Assembly (NCBI GenBank): GCA_028871595.1
Contig: JAGWMT010000081.1
Coordinates: 1 to 11,900, forward strand
DNA: 11,900 nt
DNA from: Elusimicrobiota bacterium
GTDB lineage: Bacteria > Elusimicrobiota > Elusimicrobia > UBA1565 > UBA9628
Reading direction: 5' to 3'
The notes beneath the pieces were generated by a model. The model searched no databases, was not told where the DNA came from, and saw only the letters and a program-made list of their open reading frames with translations. Below, in pieces: positions 1-6,879 of the stretch. Position numbers and translations under genes: made by a program. Positions within the stretch are counted from its first letter, which is position 1; each line of letters opens with the position of its first letter.

Positions 1-1
1 G

Positions 2-139
2 AGGCTGGACCTGGCCTACGCCCTCAACGCCTCCCCGGGCGGGCCGCGCATGGTCGTTTCCCTGCGGGTCGGACAGGCCTTCAACCTTTTCAACAGCGCG
101 GCCGCCGCCGTGCGCACCAGCCCCGCCTCCCGCCTGTAA
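2..139 (+). CDS. 3' end of an unidentified gene, possibly a beta-barrel protein
   Basis: An open frame enters from the left edge and ends at TAA 137-139, giving the last 45 residues of a protein. The tail has alternating polar and hydrophobic stretches (LDLAYAL and then MVVSLRVGQAF, separated by a Gly/Pro turn). This looks like two terminal beta strands of an outer-membrane barrel, followed by a short Ala/Ser-rich end (NSAAAAVRTSPASRL). The protein does not end in the usual aromatic residue of barrel proteins, so that reading is only suggestive. The next gene begins 35 bp downstream, and a -10-like box lies between them. The family cannot be named from this fragment. Confidence 0.55.
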   Translation, partial: RLDLAYALNASPGGPRMVVSLRVGQAFNLFNSAAAAVRTSPASRL

Positions 140-163
140 GGCCCCGCGCAATTTTGCTATCCT
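134..163 (+). promoter_or_regulatory. Candidate extended -10 promoter for the TRAP operon
   Basis: TGCTATCCT at 155-163 reads as an extended -10 (TG plus TATCCT at 158-163). The -35 is poor: CTGTAA at 134-139 with an 18-bp spacer matches TTGACA at only 3 of 6 positions. The same nine-base string recurs at the well-formed promoter at 8153-8181. Transcription would start near 170, about 5 nt before the ATG at 175, which predicts an almost leaderless mRNA. The call rests on the shared motif and position. Confidence 0.45.
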
Positions 164-174
164 CCGGGCGATAT

Positions 175-1035
175 ATGAGGAAAGCCCTCCTCCTCGCCGC
201 CGCGGCTTCGCTCTGCGCCTGCGCCGCGGTCGACCGCGCGGCCCTGAGCACCACGGCGGACGTCCTTGCCGTCGGCCGCGGCGCCACGCTCGACGAGCCG
301 GATTACCAGCTCGCCCGCGACGCGATGCCGGCCCAGCTCAAGCTCATCGAGACCTTTCTCGTCGCCGACCCGGAGAACCGGGAACTGCGCAGGCTGGCGG
401 CCGAAGGCTTCGGCGGCGCGGCTTTCCTGTTCCTGGAGGACACCGAGCCGCTTCGCGCCAAGGGCTTCTACCTGCGCGGAAGGGACCACGCGCTGGCCGC
501 GCTGGCCCTCAAATCGGCCTTCCGCGGCCTGGCCGCTAAAACTCCCGACGATTTCCAGGCCGCCCTGGCGAAAGCCCGGCGCGACGACGTTCCCGACCTG
601 TTCTGGGCGGGCTTCAACTGGGCCGGCTACGTCAACCTGTCGAAGGACGACGCCGCCGCGCTCGCCGACCTGCCCAAGGTGGCCGCGCTGATGACGCGCG
701 TCTCCGAGCTGGAGCCCGGCTACCACTTCGACGGCGTGGACCTGTTCTTCGGCGTCTACTACGCCTCGCGCCCGCGCATGCTGGGCGGCGATCCGGCCAA
801 GGCCAAGGCCGCCTTCGAGCGCGCGCGCAAGGCCACGAAAGGCCAATACCTGATGGCCCACGTCCTCAACGCCCGGGCCTACGCGGTCGCCGTCCAGGAC
901 CGCGAGCTTTATCAGCAGCTCCTGAAGAAGGTGCTCGAGTCTCCCTCGGGGCAGCTGCCCGAGGCCCGCCTCACCGACGAGGCGGCCAAGCGCAAGGCCG
1001 CCGTCCTCCTGGAGAAGATCGATGATTACTTCTAG
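175..1035 (+). CDS. tatT: TatT-family TRAP transporter accessory lipoprotein (TPR)
   Basis: A 286-residue exported lipoprotein of the TatT family (T-component of TPR-associated TRAP transporters, prototype Treponema pallidum Tp0956). In that system TatT is a periplasmic TPR trimer that binds the solute-binding protein. The N-terminus has Arg2-Lys3, a hydrophobic core and a lipobox-like LCAC with Cys16 as the likely lipidated residue. Family-typical stretches are visible: FLEDTEPLRAKGFYLRGRD, the FWAGFNWAGYVNLSKDD region, YYASRPRMLGGDPAKAKAAF, and a C-terminus ending KIDDYF. I chose ATG 175 because the signal peptide begins there; an in-frame TTG at 154 would add seven unsupported residues and overlap the -10 box. 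No Shine-Dalgarno sequence is visible. The last 14 bp overlap the binding-protein gene, which fits a shared complex. The ligand is unknown. Confidence 0.9.
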   Translation: MRKALLLAAAASLCACAAVDRAALSTTADVLAVGRGATLDEPDYQLARDAMPAQLKLIETFLVADPENRELRRLAAEGFGGAAFLFLEDTEPLRAKGFYLRGRDHALAALALKSAFRGLAAKTPDDFQAALAKARRDDVPDLFWAGFNWAGYVNLSKDDAAALADLPKVAALMTRVSELEPGYHFDGVDLFFGVYYASRPRMLGGDPAKAKAAFERARKATKGQYLMAHVLNARAYAVAVQDRELYQQLLKKVLESPSGQLPEARLTDEAAKRKAAVLLEKIDDYF

Positions 1036-2041
1036 AATCGCCGCCGTGCTCGCCGTCGCCGCCCTGTTCTCGGCTCCCGCGCGCGCGCAGGACGTCAAGT
1101 ACATCAAGTTCGCCACGCTCGCCCCCGAGGGCTCGACCTGGATGAAGGTCATGACCGACTTGTCCGGGGAGCTGGAGAAGGCCACCGGGGGCAAACTGAA
1201 GTTCAAGTTCTATCCCGGCGGCGTCGCCGGCGACGAGAAGGACGTGGTCAAGAAAATCCGCATCGGCCAGCTCCAGTCCGGCGGCTTCACGGGCGTGGGC
1301 CTGGGAGAGATCTCGCCGGACGCCCGCCTCCTGGATTCGCCGTGGCTGTTCCACGACCGCAAGGAGCTGGAGTACATCCGGAACAAGTTTTCGGGCGAGC
1401 TGTCGGCGTCGGTGGAGAAGGGAGGTTTCGTGGTCCTGGGCTGGACCGACCTGGGGTCCGTCTACGTGTTCAGCAAGAATCCCATCGCCGGCCCCGACGA
1501 CATGAAATCCGCGAAGATGTGGGTGTGGGAGGGGGATCCCATCGCGCAGGCCGCGTACAAAGCGCTCGGCGTGAACCCGGTGCCGCTGTCGGTCGTGGAT
1601 GTGATGCAGTCCCTGCAAACCGGCATGATCGACGCCGTCTACGGCCCGCCGCTGGGCGTGGTCGCCCTGCAGTGGTTCCAGCGCGTCAAGAACATCTACC
1701 CCGTCCCCATGGCCGAATCCACCGGCGCCGTGCTGATCTCGAAGAAATTCTTCGACGCCCTGCCCGAGGACCAGCGCAAGCTCGTGGTCGAGCTCTCGGC
1801 CAAGCATCTCAAGCGCCTCAACGAACTCACCAACATCGAGAACGACAAGGCCCTCACGACGCTGAAGGCCCAGGGCCTTACCCTCGCGCCCAAGCCGGGA
1901 CCCGCGGTCATGCGCCGCTACGAGGAACTCGGGCGCGCCGCGCGCCGGGAACTGTCCGCCACGTTGTACGATCCCAAGCTGCTCGACGCCGTCGAAAAGG
2001 AGCTGGCCGCCTTCCGTGCGCGAAAAACTGCGAAGAGTTGA
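1022..2041 (+). CDS. dctP: TRAP transporter solute-binding protein (DctP/TatP type)
   Basis: A 339-residue periplasmic P-subunit of a TRAP transporter. It captures a ligand and delivers it to the DctQM permease. Residues 1-22 form a signal peptide with an ARA cleavage site before Gln23. The mature protein begins VKYIKFATLAPEGSTW, a typical DctP opening, followed by FYPGGVAGDEKDVVKKIRIGQLQ. At residues 165-169 it reads KMWVW, where carboxylate-binding P-subunits usually have K-hydrophobic-R-V with an Arg that salt-bridges the substrate. Here that position is Trp167, as might be expected if the ligand is hydrophobic or uncharged; TatP of T. pallidum has also been proposed to bind hydrophobic ligands. 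GGAG at 1011-1014 lies 7 nt before ATG 1022. The gene overlaps tatT by 14 bp and dctQ by 26 bp. Confidence 0.92.
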   Translation: MITSRIAAVLAVAALFSAPARAQDVKYIKFATLAPEGSTWMKVMTDLSGELEKATGGKLKFKFYPGGVAGDEKDVVKKIRIGQLQSGGFTGVGLGEISPDARLLDSPWLFHDRKELEYIRNKFSGELSASVEKGGFVVLGWTDLGSVYVFSKNPIAGPDDMKSAKMWVWEGDPIAQAAYKALGVNPVPLSVVDVMQSLQTGMIDAVYGPPLGVVALQWFQRVKNIYPVPMAESTGAVLISKKFFDALPEDQRKLVVELSAKHLKRLNELTNIENDKALTTLKAQGLTLAPKPGPAVMRRYEELGRAARRELSATLYDPKLLDAVEKELAAFRARKTAKS

Positions 2042-2513
2042 GGATCGCCTCGCCCGCGTCGAGGGCGCGGCGCTCGTCCTTCTGCTCGGCGTGATGGTGA
2101 CGCTGGCCTTCGCCCAGGTCGTCCTGCGCCATTACGGCGACGGGCTCCTCTGGGGCGACACCCTGCTCAAGCAGTTGGTGATGTGGACCGGCTTCCTGGG
2201 CGCGGCCCTGGCCGCCCGCTCCGAGAAGCATTTCGCCTGGGAGGCCGCGCATCTGGGCACGCCGGACTCCTGGAAGGCGCCGCTGCGGCTGCTGGCGTCG
2301 CTGGCCGGCGCGGCGGTGTGCGCCCTCCTCCTGCAGGCGGCCTGGCGCTACGCCGCCGACGAGAAGGCCGCCGGCGAAGTGCTGACCACCATCGGCCGCG
2401 TCGAGATCTCCGGCTGGATCGCCGCCGCCGGGATCCCGGGCGGATTCGCCCTCCTTCTGATCCACCTCTTGTTCAAATCGGCCGACGCCGCCCTGGAGAC
2501 GGCGGGACGATGA
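2016..2513 (+). CDS. dctQ: TRAP transporter small permease subunit (DctQ)
   Basis: A 165-residue inner-membrane protein, the normal size for a DctQ subunit. Four hydrophobic segments are visible at roughly residues 18-37, 50-68, 88-112 and 133-154. The first, VLLLGVMVTLAFAQVVLR, is the classic DctQ start, and LLWGDTLLKQLVMWTGFLGAALA leads into the second. DctQ pairs with DctM to form the sodium-driven elevator-type permease. The start is GTG 2016, 26 bp inside dctP. An AAGGAG at 1997-2002 lies 13 nt upstream, a rather long spacing, so the exact start is slightly uncertain. The end overlaps dctM as ATGA. The identity rests on hydropathy, length and position between dctP and dctM. Confidence 0.88.
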   Translation: MREKLRRVEDRLARVEGAALVLLLGVMVTLAFAQVVLRHYGDGLLWGDTLLKQLVMWTGFLGAALAARSEKHFAWEAAHLGTPDSWKAPLRLLASLAGAAVCALLLQAAWRYAADEKAAGEVLTTIGRVEISGWIAAAGIPGGFALLLIHLLFKSADAALETAGR

Positions 2514-3781
2514 ACGCGCTTCTCCTGCTCGGGTTCGCGGCGCTGGCGGCGGCGGGAACGCCCGTGTTCGCGCTGATGGGCGGTCTGGCGCTTTGGCTGT
2601 TCCACGGCGCCGGCATCGAGTCCACGGCCGTCATCATCGAACTGGCCCGCCTGGCGTCCCTGCCGTCGCTGATCGCCATTCCGCTTTTCACCTTCGCCGG
2701 GTACGTGCTGGCGGAGAGCGGCGCGCCCAAGCGCCTCGTGGACCTGGCCGAGGCGCTGTTCGGCTGGCTGCCCGGCGGCGTCGCGGTGGCCGGCTTGTGC
2801 GCCTGCGCCATGTTCACCGCGTTCACCGGCGCCTCCGGGGTGACGATCATCGCCCTGGGGGGGCTGATCTTCCCGCTGCTGCGCCGCCAGGGCTATCCCG
2901 AGGACTTCTCGCTGGGACTCATCTCGACCACCGGCAGCCTGGGCCTGCTGTTTCCGCCCAGCCTGCCCATCATCCTGTACGCCTTGGTCGGCAAGATCTC
3001 CGTGGACAAACTGTTCGCCGCCGCCGCCGTTCCCGGGCTCCTGCTGCTCGCCTCGCTGTCCGCTTACGCGGTGTTCGTCTCCAAGCGCGAGGGGGTGAAG
3101 CCCACCGCCTTCTCCTGGGCCGCGCTCGGACGCGCCGTCCGCGCCGCCGTTTGGGAGCTCCCGCTGCCTTTCTTGATCGTCGGCGGGATCTACGGCGGGC
3201 TGTTCACCGCGTCCGAGGCCGCGGCCGTGATGGCCTTTTATGTGGTCATCGTGGAGATCCTCGTCTACCGCGACGTGACCTGGGGGAAGCTCCCCGAGGT
3301 CGCGCGCCAGAGCATGATCCTGGTCGGCTCGATCCTGATCGTCCTGGGCTGCGCGCTGGGACTGACGAACTACCTGATCGACGCCGAGATCCCGACCCGC
3401 ATCTTCGCGTTCCTGCACGCGCACGTGGAAAGCCCCTGGGGCTTCCTGGCCCTGCTCAACGTCTTCCTGCTGGTGGTCAACATGGTGGAGATCTTCTCCG
3501 CCATCGTGATCGTCGTGCCGATCATCGCGCCGGTCGCCAAGCAGTACGGGATCGATCCGGTCCATCTGGGCGCGCTGTTCCTGCTGAACCTGGAGATCGG
3601 CTACATGACCCCGCCGCTGGGACTCAATCTCTTCCTCTCCTCGCGCCGCTTCGACAAGCCTTTGCCGGCCCTGTACCGCGCGGTGCTGCCGTTCTGGGCG
3701 CTCCTGCTCGTCGCGCTGATGTTCGTCACTTATTGCCCGGAACTGAGCCTGTGGCTGCCGAAACTATTGAGGATTCCATGA
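2510..3781 (+). CDS. dctM: TRAP transporter large permease subunit (DctM)
   Basis: A 423-residue polytopic membrane protein with the length and pattern of DctM, the substrate-translocating subunit. Hydrophobic helices run throughout. Family hallmarks include GTPVFALMGGLAL near the N-terminus, SLPSLIAIPLFTFAGYVLAESG, the first re-entrant region FTGASGVTIIALGGLIFPLL, the GSLGLLFPPSLPIILYA signature, GGIYGGLFTASEAAAV in the middle and EIGYMTPPLGLNLF near the end. The last corresponds to the second conserved re-entrant/sodium-site region of the family. The frame is open further upstream to 2183, but that part is the shadow of dctQ. ATG 2510 forms an ATGA overlap with dctQ and has GGAG at 2495-2498. 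The stop again overlaps the next gene as ATGA. It is expected to work with dctQ, dctP and tatT. Confidence 0.95.
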   Translation: MNALLLLGFAALAAAGTPVFALMGGLALWLFHGAGIESTAVIIELARLASLPSLIAIPLFTFAGYVLAESGAPKRLVDLAEALFGWLPGGVAVAGLCACAMFTAFTGASGVTIIALGGLIFPLLRRQGYPEDFSLGLISTTGSLGLLFPPSLPIILYALVGKISVDKLFAAAAVPGLLLLASLSAYAVFVSKREGVKPTAFSWAALGRAVRAAVWELPLPFLIVGGIYGGLFTASEAAAVMAFYVVIVEILVYRDVTWGKLPEVARQSMILVGSILIVLGCALGLTNYLIDAEIPTRIFAFLHAHVESPWGFLALLNVFLLVVNMVEIFSAIVIVVPIIAPVAKQYGIDPVHLGALFLLNLEIGYMTPPLGLNLFLSSRRFDKPLPALYRAVLPFWALLLVALMFVTYCPELSLWLPKLLRIP

Positions 3782-4665
3782 ACCCCCGAACGACGAAGGA
3801 ATTGCTGCCCGAACAGAAGGAGGCGCTGATCCAGAAGATCCGCTCCTCCCGCGCCTACGCGAAGGCCTACGAGGATTTCGAGTTCCTGGGCCGGAAGGAC
3901 CTGCGCGCCGTGCGCCTCCAGCTGGAACTGCTCAAACCCGAGACCATCCTGCGCGAGCACAAGATCCGCTCCACCATCGTGGTGTTCGGTTCCGCGCGCG
4001 TGCTCTCCCCGGAGGAAGCGCGCCGCCGCCTGGCGTCCGCGCAGGAGGCGCTCGCCGAGGCGCCGCGCGACGTGGAGCTCAAGCGCCGCGTCGTCGAATC
4101 CGAGAAAAAGGCCGAGCTCTCCCGGTGGTACGACGAGGCGCGCCGCTTCGCGGGCCTCCTCTCGAAGGCCCAGCAGGCCGGACAGGACCTGGAATACGTG
4201 ATCGTCACCGGCGGCGGCCCCGGCATCATGGAAGGCGCCAACCGCGGCGCGTGGGAGCAAGGCGCCAAAAGCGTAGGCCTCAACATCACTCTCCCGCACG
4301 AGCAGGACCCCAATCCGTACATCACGCCGGAACTCTGCTTCCAGTTCCACTACTTCTCCCTGCGCAAGATGCACTTCCTCATGCGCGCCAAGGCGCTGTG
4401 CGCGTTTCCCGGGGGGTACGGCACGCTCGACGAACTGTTCGAGGCCCTCACCTTGGTGCAAACCGGGAAAAAGCGCGGCCTGCCCATCGTCCTGTTCGGC
4501 AAGGAGTTCTGGAAGCGGACCGTCGACTTCCATTACCTGGCCGAGCAGGGCATGATCGCCCAGGAGGACGTGAAGCTGGTCAAGATCGTGGAGACCGCCG
4601 AGGAGGGCTGGGACCACATCCGGAAGTTCTGGAAGACCCACCGCGGAGCGGCGCCGGTCGAATGA
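3778..4665 (+). CDS. LOG-family Rossmann-fold protein (TIGR00730-like)
   Basis: A 295-residue cytoplasmic protein of the LOG family, historically mis-annotated as lysine decarboxylase. Characterised members are cytokinin riboside-5'-monophosphate phosphoribohydrolases, which cleave nucleoside monophosphates to base and ribose 5-phosphate. Both signatures are intact: GGGPGIMEGANRGA from residue 145, and PGGYGTLDE at 211-219 with the Glu usually required for catalysis. It is longer than the short LOG type of about 190 residues. The extra length is an Arg/Glu-rich helical N-terminal region of roughly 65 residues and a charged insertion near residues 80-120 (PEEARRRLASAQEAL region) before the nucleotide-binding loop. 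ATG 3778 overlaps the dctM stop by 4 bp, with GAGG 5 nt upstream. A TRAP operon is an unusual setting, and its substrate is not evident from sequence. Confidence 0.88.
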   Translation: MNPRTTKELLPEQKEALIQKIRSSRAYAKAYEDFEFLGRKDLRAVRLQLELLKPETILREHKIRSTIVVFGSARVLSPEEARRRLASAQEALAEAPRDVELKRRVVESEKKAELSRWYDEARRFAGLLSKAQQAGQDLEYVIVTGGGPGIMEGANRGAWEQGAKSVGLNITLPHEQDPNPYITPELCFQFHYFSLRKMHFLMRAKALCAFPGGYGTLDELFEALTLVQTGKKRGLPIVLFGKEFWKRTVDFHYLAEQGMIAQEDVKLVKIVETAEEGWDHIRKFWKTHRGAAPVE

Positions 4666-5642
4666 CGGGAGGTCTGGCGCTGGCCGTCCTGCTCGCCGCG
4701 CCGGCGCGGGCCTCGACGTTTCTCGAGAACCTGCACCGCGCCGAATCGCGCGACGCCAAGGACCCCGAGCGCGTGGAGTTCGCCTCGCGCGCCATCCGCG
4801 CCTGGACCCCGTCCGACGGACCCGCCCTGCTGGCCGACGCGCGCTTCCGCCGCGGCGAGGGGGAGTTCGCGGCTTGGAACGACGCCGCCGCCGAGATGGA
4901 CCTGAGCGAGGCGCTGAAGCTGGACGAACGCAACGACGCCGCCCTTCTCCTGCGCGCCCGCGTCCGCCTGCGCGACGGCCGCGCCCCGGGCGCGGAGGCC
5001 GACTTCGCCTCCTACGCCGGCGCGCGTCCCGACGACGGCGAGGGCTGGCTGGGCCTGGCCGAGGCGCGCCTCGCGCGCGGACTGCCCCGCGCCGACCGTC
5101 CCGCCCTGGACGCCGCGGGACGCGCGGCCAAGCTGTTGGACGACGGGGACCCGCGCCCCCGGATCGCGGAGGGCCGCGCCCAGTTCGCGGCGGGCCGCCG
5201 CAGGAAGGCGCTCGACGCCTTCGAGCGCGCCGTCGCCGCGGCCCGGCCCCCCTCGGCCGACGCGCTGGCGTGGCGGGCGCGCGCGAAGGCGGCCCTGGGC
5301 GATCCCCGCGGCGCCCGGGACGACGGCGCTCTCGCGGCCGAGAGCTACGAACGCGCGCTCGACGATCTGCGCCGCGCGCGCGCGCCCGCTCCCGCCTCCG
5401 CGGACGTCCGCGGCCTGCTGGCCGACGTCCGCTACCGCCGCGGGGGGACGGAGGAAAAGCTCTCCCTGATCGGCGACGCCCGCGAGGACTACCGGCTGGC
5501 CTGCGACCTGGGCCGCGAGGACGCCTGCGCGCGCGCCGCGGTCCTGGCGCCGAGGGCCGCGGCCCCGGCCCCGAAGCGGAAAAAACGGCGGTTCGTGCCG
5601 AACCCCGCCGGCGACTCCGGCACCCGGATCTATGCGAATTGA
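4662..5642 (+). CDS. Exported TPR-like protein, function unknown
   Basis: A 326-residue protein, mostly alpha-helical, Ala/Arg-rich and TPR-like. A short putative signal peptide (LALAVLLAAPARA, residues 5-17) ends in ARA before Ser18, although its N-terminus lacks the usual positive charge. Helix-turn-helix repeats can be followed from about residue 35 to 295, for example AAAEMDLSEALKLDERNDAA near 75-94, GRRRKALDAFERAV near 178-191, and DAREDYRLACDLGREDACARA near 272-292. The last has the paired Cys spacing of Sel1-like repeats. The C-terminus carries a basic KRKKRR patch at 305-310. ATG 4662 overlaps the LOG stop by 4 bp. No specific family is recognised. In this operon it could be a further periplasmic scaffold for the transporter, but that is inference. 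Confidence 0.75.
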   Translation: MTGGLALAVLLAAPARASTFLENLHRAESRDAKDPERVEFASRAIRAWTPSDGPALLADARFRRGEGEFAAWNDAAAEMDLSEALKLDERNDAALLLRARVRLRDGRAPGAEADFASYAGARPDDGEGWLGLAEARLARGLPRADRPALDAAGRAAKLLDDGDPRPRIAEGRAQFAAGRRRKALDAFERAVAAARPPSADALAWRARAKAALGDPRGARDDGALAAESYERALDDLRRARAPAPASADVRGLLADVRYRRGGTEEKLSLIGDAREDYRLACDLGREDACARAAVLAPRAAAPAPKRKKRRFVPNPAGDSGTRIYAN

Positions 5643-6858
5643 GCGCGCGGCGGCGGCCCTCGCGCTGGCGGCGGCGCTGGCCGCGGTCCGCGTCCCCGCC
5701 GCGGCCGAGATCACCGGTCCGCACCTCAGCTCGGCGGCGGCCGCGCAGCTTGACGAAGGCCTGACGCGCCTCTACTCCCTGGACTACGCCAAATCGCGCG
5801 CCGCCTTCCGGCGCTTGATCGAGCTGGATCCCGACAACCCGTTCGGCTATCTCTTCGAGGCCGGCGGCATCTGGTGGGAGTCATCTCAGGAATACGGCTT
5901 ATTCGCCTCGACGCCGACTCTTCAGGGCCTGTTCGAAGAGGACGTGGACGCCGCCCAACGCAAGGCCGAAGCCTACATGGATTCGCCCGATCCCCGAATT
6001 CGGGCCGACGGCTATTTCGTCTCGGGCATGGCCTTGGGGACCTTGGGTCAATGGCGGCTGATGAAAAGCCATTGGATGGACGCCTACTTCACCGGCAAGA
6101 AGGCCGTGAAGACGCTGAAAAAATGCGCGAAGCTGGACCCGAACTACGCCGACGTCCGCCTGGGACTGGGAGTCTTCGACTACCAGACCGCGCACCTCTC
6201 CGGCGTGGCCAAGATCGGCGTCCTCTTCGGTCTTCGCGGCAACGAGAAGAAGGGGCTGGAAGGAATCAGCTACGCGATGGAGAACTCGCCCACGGCGGGA
6301 CGCCAGGCCGCCCAGCTCCTGTCCCAGATCTACCTGGTGGACATGCACGACTTCGCCCGGGCGCTGCCCGTGCTTCAGCGCCTGCGCCGGGATTTTCCCG
6401 ACAGCCCCTATTTCCTGTTCCTCGAGGCGCTGACCCGGCAGCGGTTGGGCGATTGGGACGGCTCTTTGGTCCTGGGCCGAGAGCTGTTCCTTCAGGCCGA
6501 GGCCGACCCGGCCGCCTTCCGCCCGAAATGGCTGACCTTGGTCTGCGGCCTGTCCGGCGCGAAATGCCTGGCGAACGAGGACGCGCAGCGGTCCCTGGCC
6601 TGGTTCGACCACGCGCTGGAGGCGACGGCCCGCGAGAAGCCCGGCGCCTTTCGGGGCCTTCTCCACCTCTTCCGCGGCCACCTGCTCGAGGTCCTCGCCC
6701 GCCGCGACGAGTCGCTCGCCGACTACAAGAAGGCGCTGGCCCTTCCCGACTTCGACTTCGTCCACGCGCGGGCGGCCGCCTGCCTCGCCGCGCCGTGCGG
6801 CCGAGACGAGATCCTCGGCGCGCTGCGGGACATGTCGCGGGACGAGTCCGGAAAATAG
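5632..6858 (+). CDS. Exported TPR protein, function unknown
   Basis: A 408-residue protein with a likely signal peptide at residues 1-25 (MRIER, an Ala/Leu core, then AAA before Glu26). TPR units can be seen near residues 38-72 (GLTRLYSLDYAKSRAAFRRL, ending LDPDNP), 155-190 (KKCAKLDPNYADVRLGLGVF), 225-260 (AQLLSQIYLVDMHDFARAL) and 318-370 (LAWFDHALEATAREKPGAF, then DESLADYKKALALPD). The block from about 126 to 222 (SHWMDAYFTGKKAVK, then GVLFGLRGNEKKGLEGI) is less repetitive and rich in Trp, Gly and aromatics, so it may be the functional core. It starts at ATG 5632, 11 bp inside the previous gene, and closes the operon. Its stop lies 18 bp from the convergent ATPase gene. A role with the TRAP system is suggested only by position. 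Confidence 0.8.
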   Translation: MRIERAAAALALAAALAAVRVPAAAEITGPHLSSAAAAQLDEGLTRLYSLDYAKSRAAFRRLIELDPDNPFGYLFEAGGIWWESSQEYGLFASTPTLQGLFEEDVDAAQRKAEAYMDSPDPRIRADGYFVSGMALGTLGQWRLMKSHWMDAYFTGKKAVKTLKKCAKLDPNYADVRLGLGVFDYQTAHLSGVAKIGVLFGLRGNEKKGLEGISYAMENSPTAGRQAAQLLSQIYLVDMHDFARALPVLQRLRRDFPDSPYFLFLEALTRQRLGDWDGSLVLGRELFLQAEADPAAFRPKWLTLVCGLSGAKCLANEDAQRSLAWFDHALEATAREKPGAFRGLLHLFRGHLLEVLARRDESLADYKKALALPDFDFVHARAAACLAAPCGRDEILGALRDMSRDESGK

Positions 6859-6879
6859 GGGGAGATTCCGCGGCCCCTA
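6852..6879 (-). terminator. Weak intrinsic terminator of the ATPase gene, at the convergent gene ends
   Basis: TAGGGG at 6856-6861 and CCCCTA at 6874-6879 form a perfect 6-bp inverted repeat with a 12-nt loop containing CCGCGG. Read on the minus strand the stem is followed by TTTT (6855-6852), the layout of a small Rho-independent terminator. On the plus strand no T-tract follows. Each arm contains the stop codon of one of the two convergent genes. Confidence 0.35.

Noticed and set aside
157..1206. 349-codon minus-strand frame opposite tatT
   Set aside because: tatT on the plus strand has a signal peptide and family motifs; the antisense frame has no recognisable domain.
2183..2509. Upstream extension of dctM
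   Set aside because: The extension is a shadow of dctQ. Translation from ATG 2510 gives a normal-length DctM with an ATGA overlap.
3730..5724. 664-codon open frame on the minus strand
   Set aside because: Its translation is dominated by Arg, Gly and Pro runs and is antisense to the LOG gene and the first downstream TPR gene, both of which have clear start overlaps and recognisable features.
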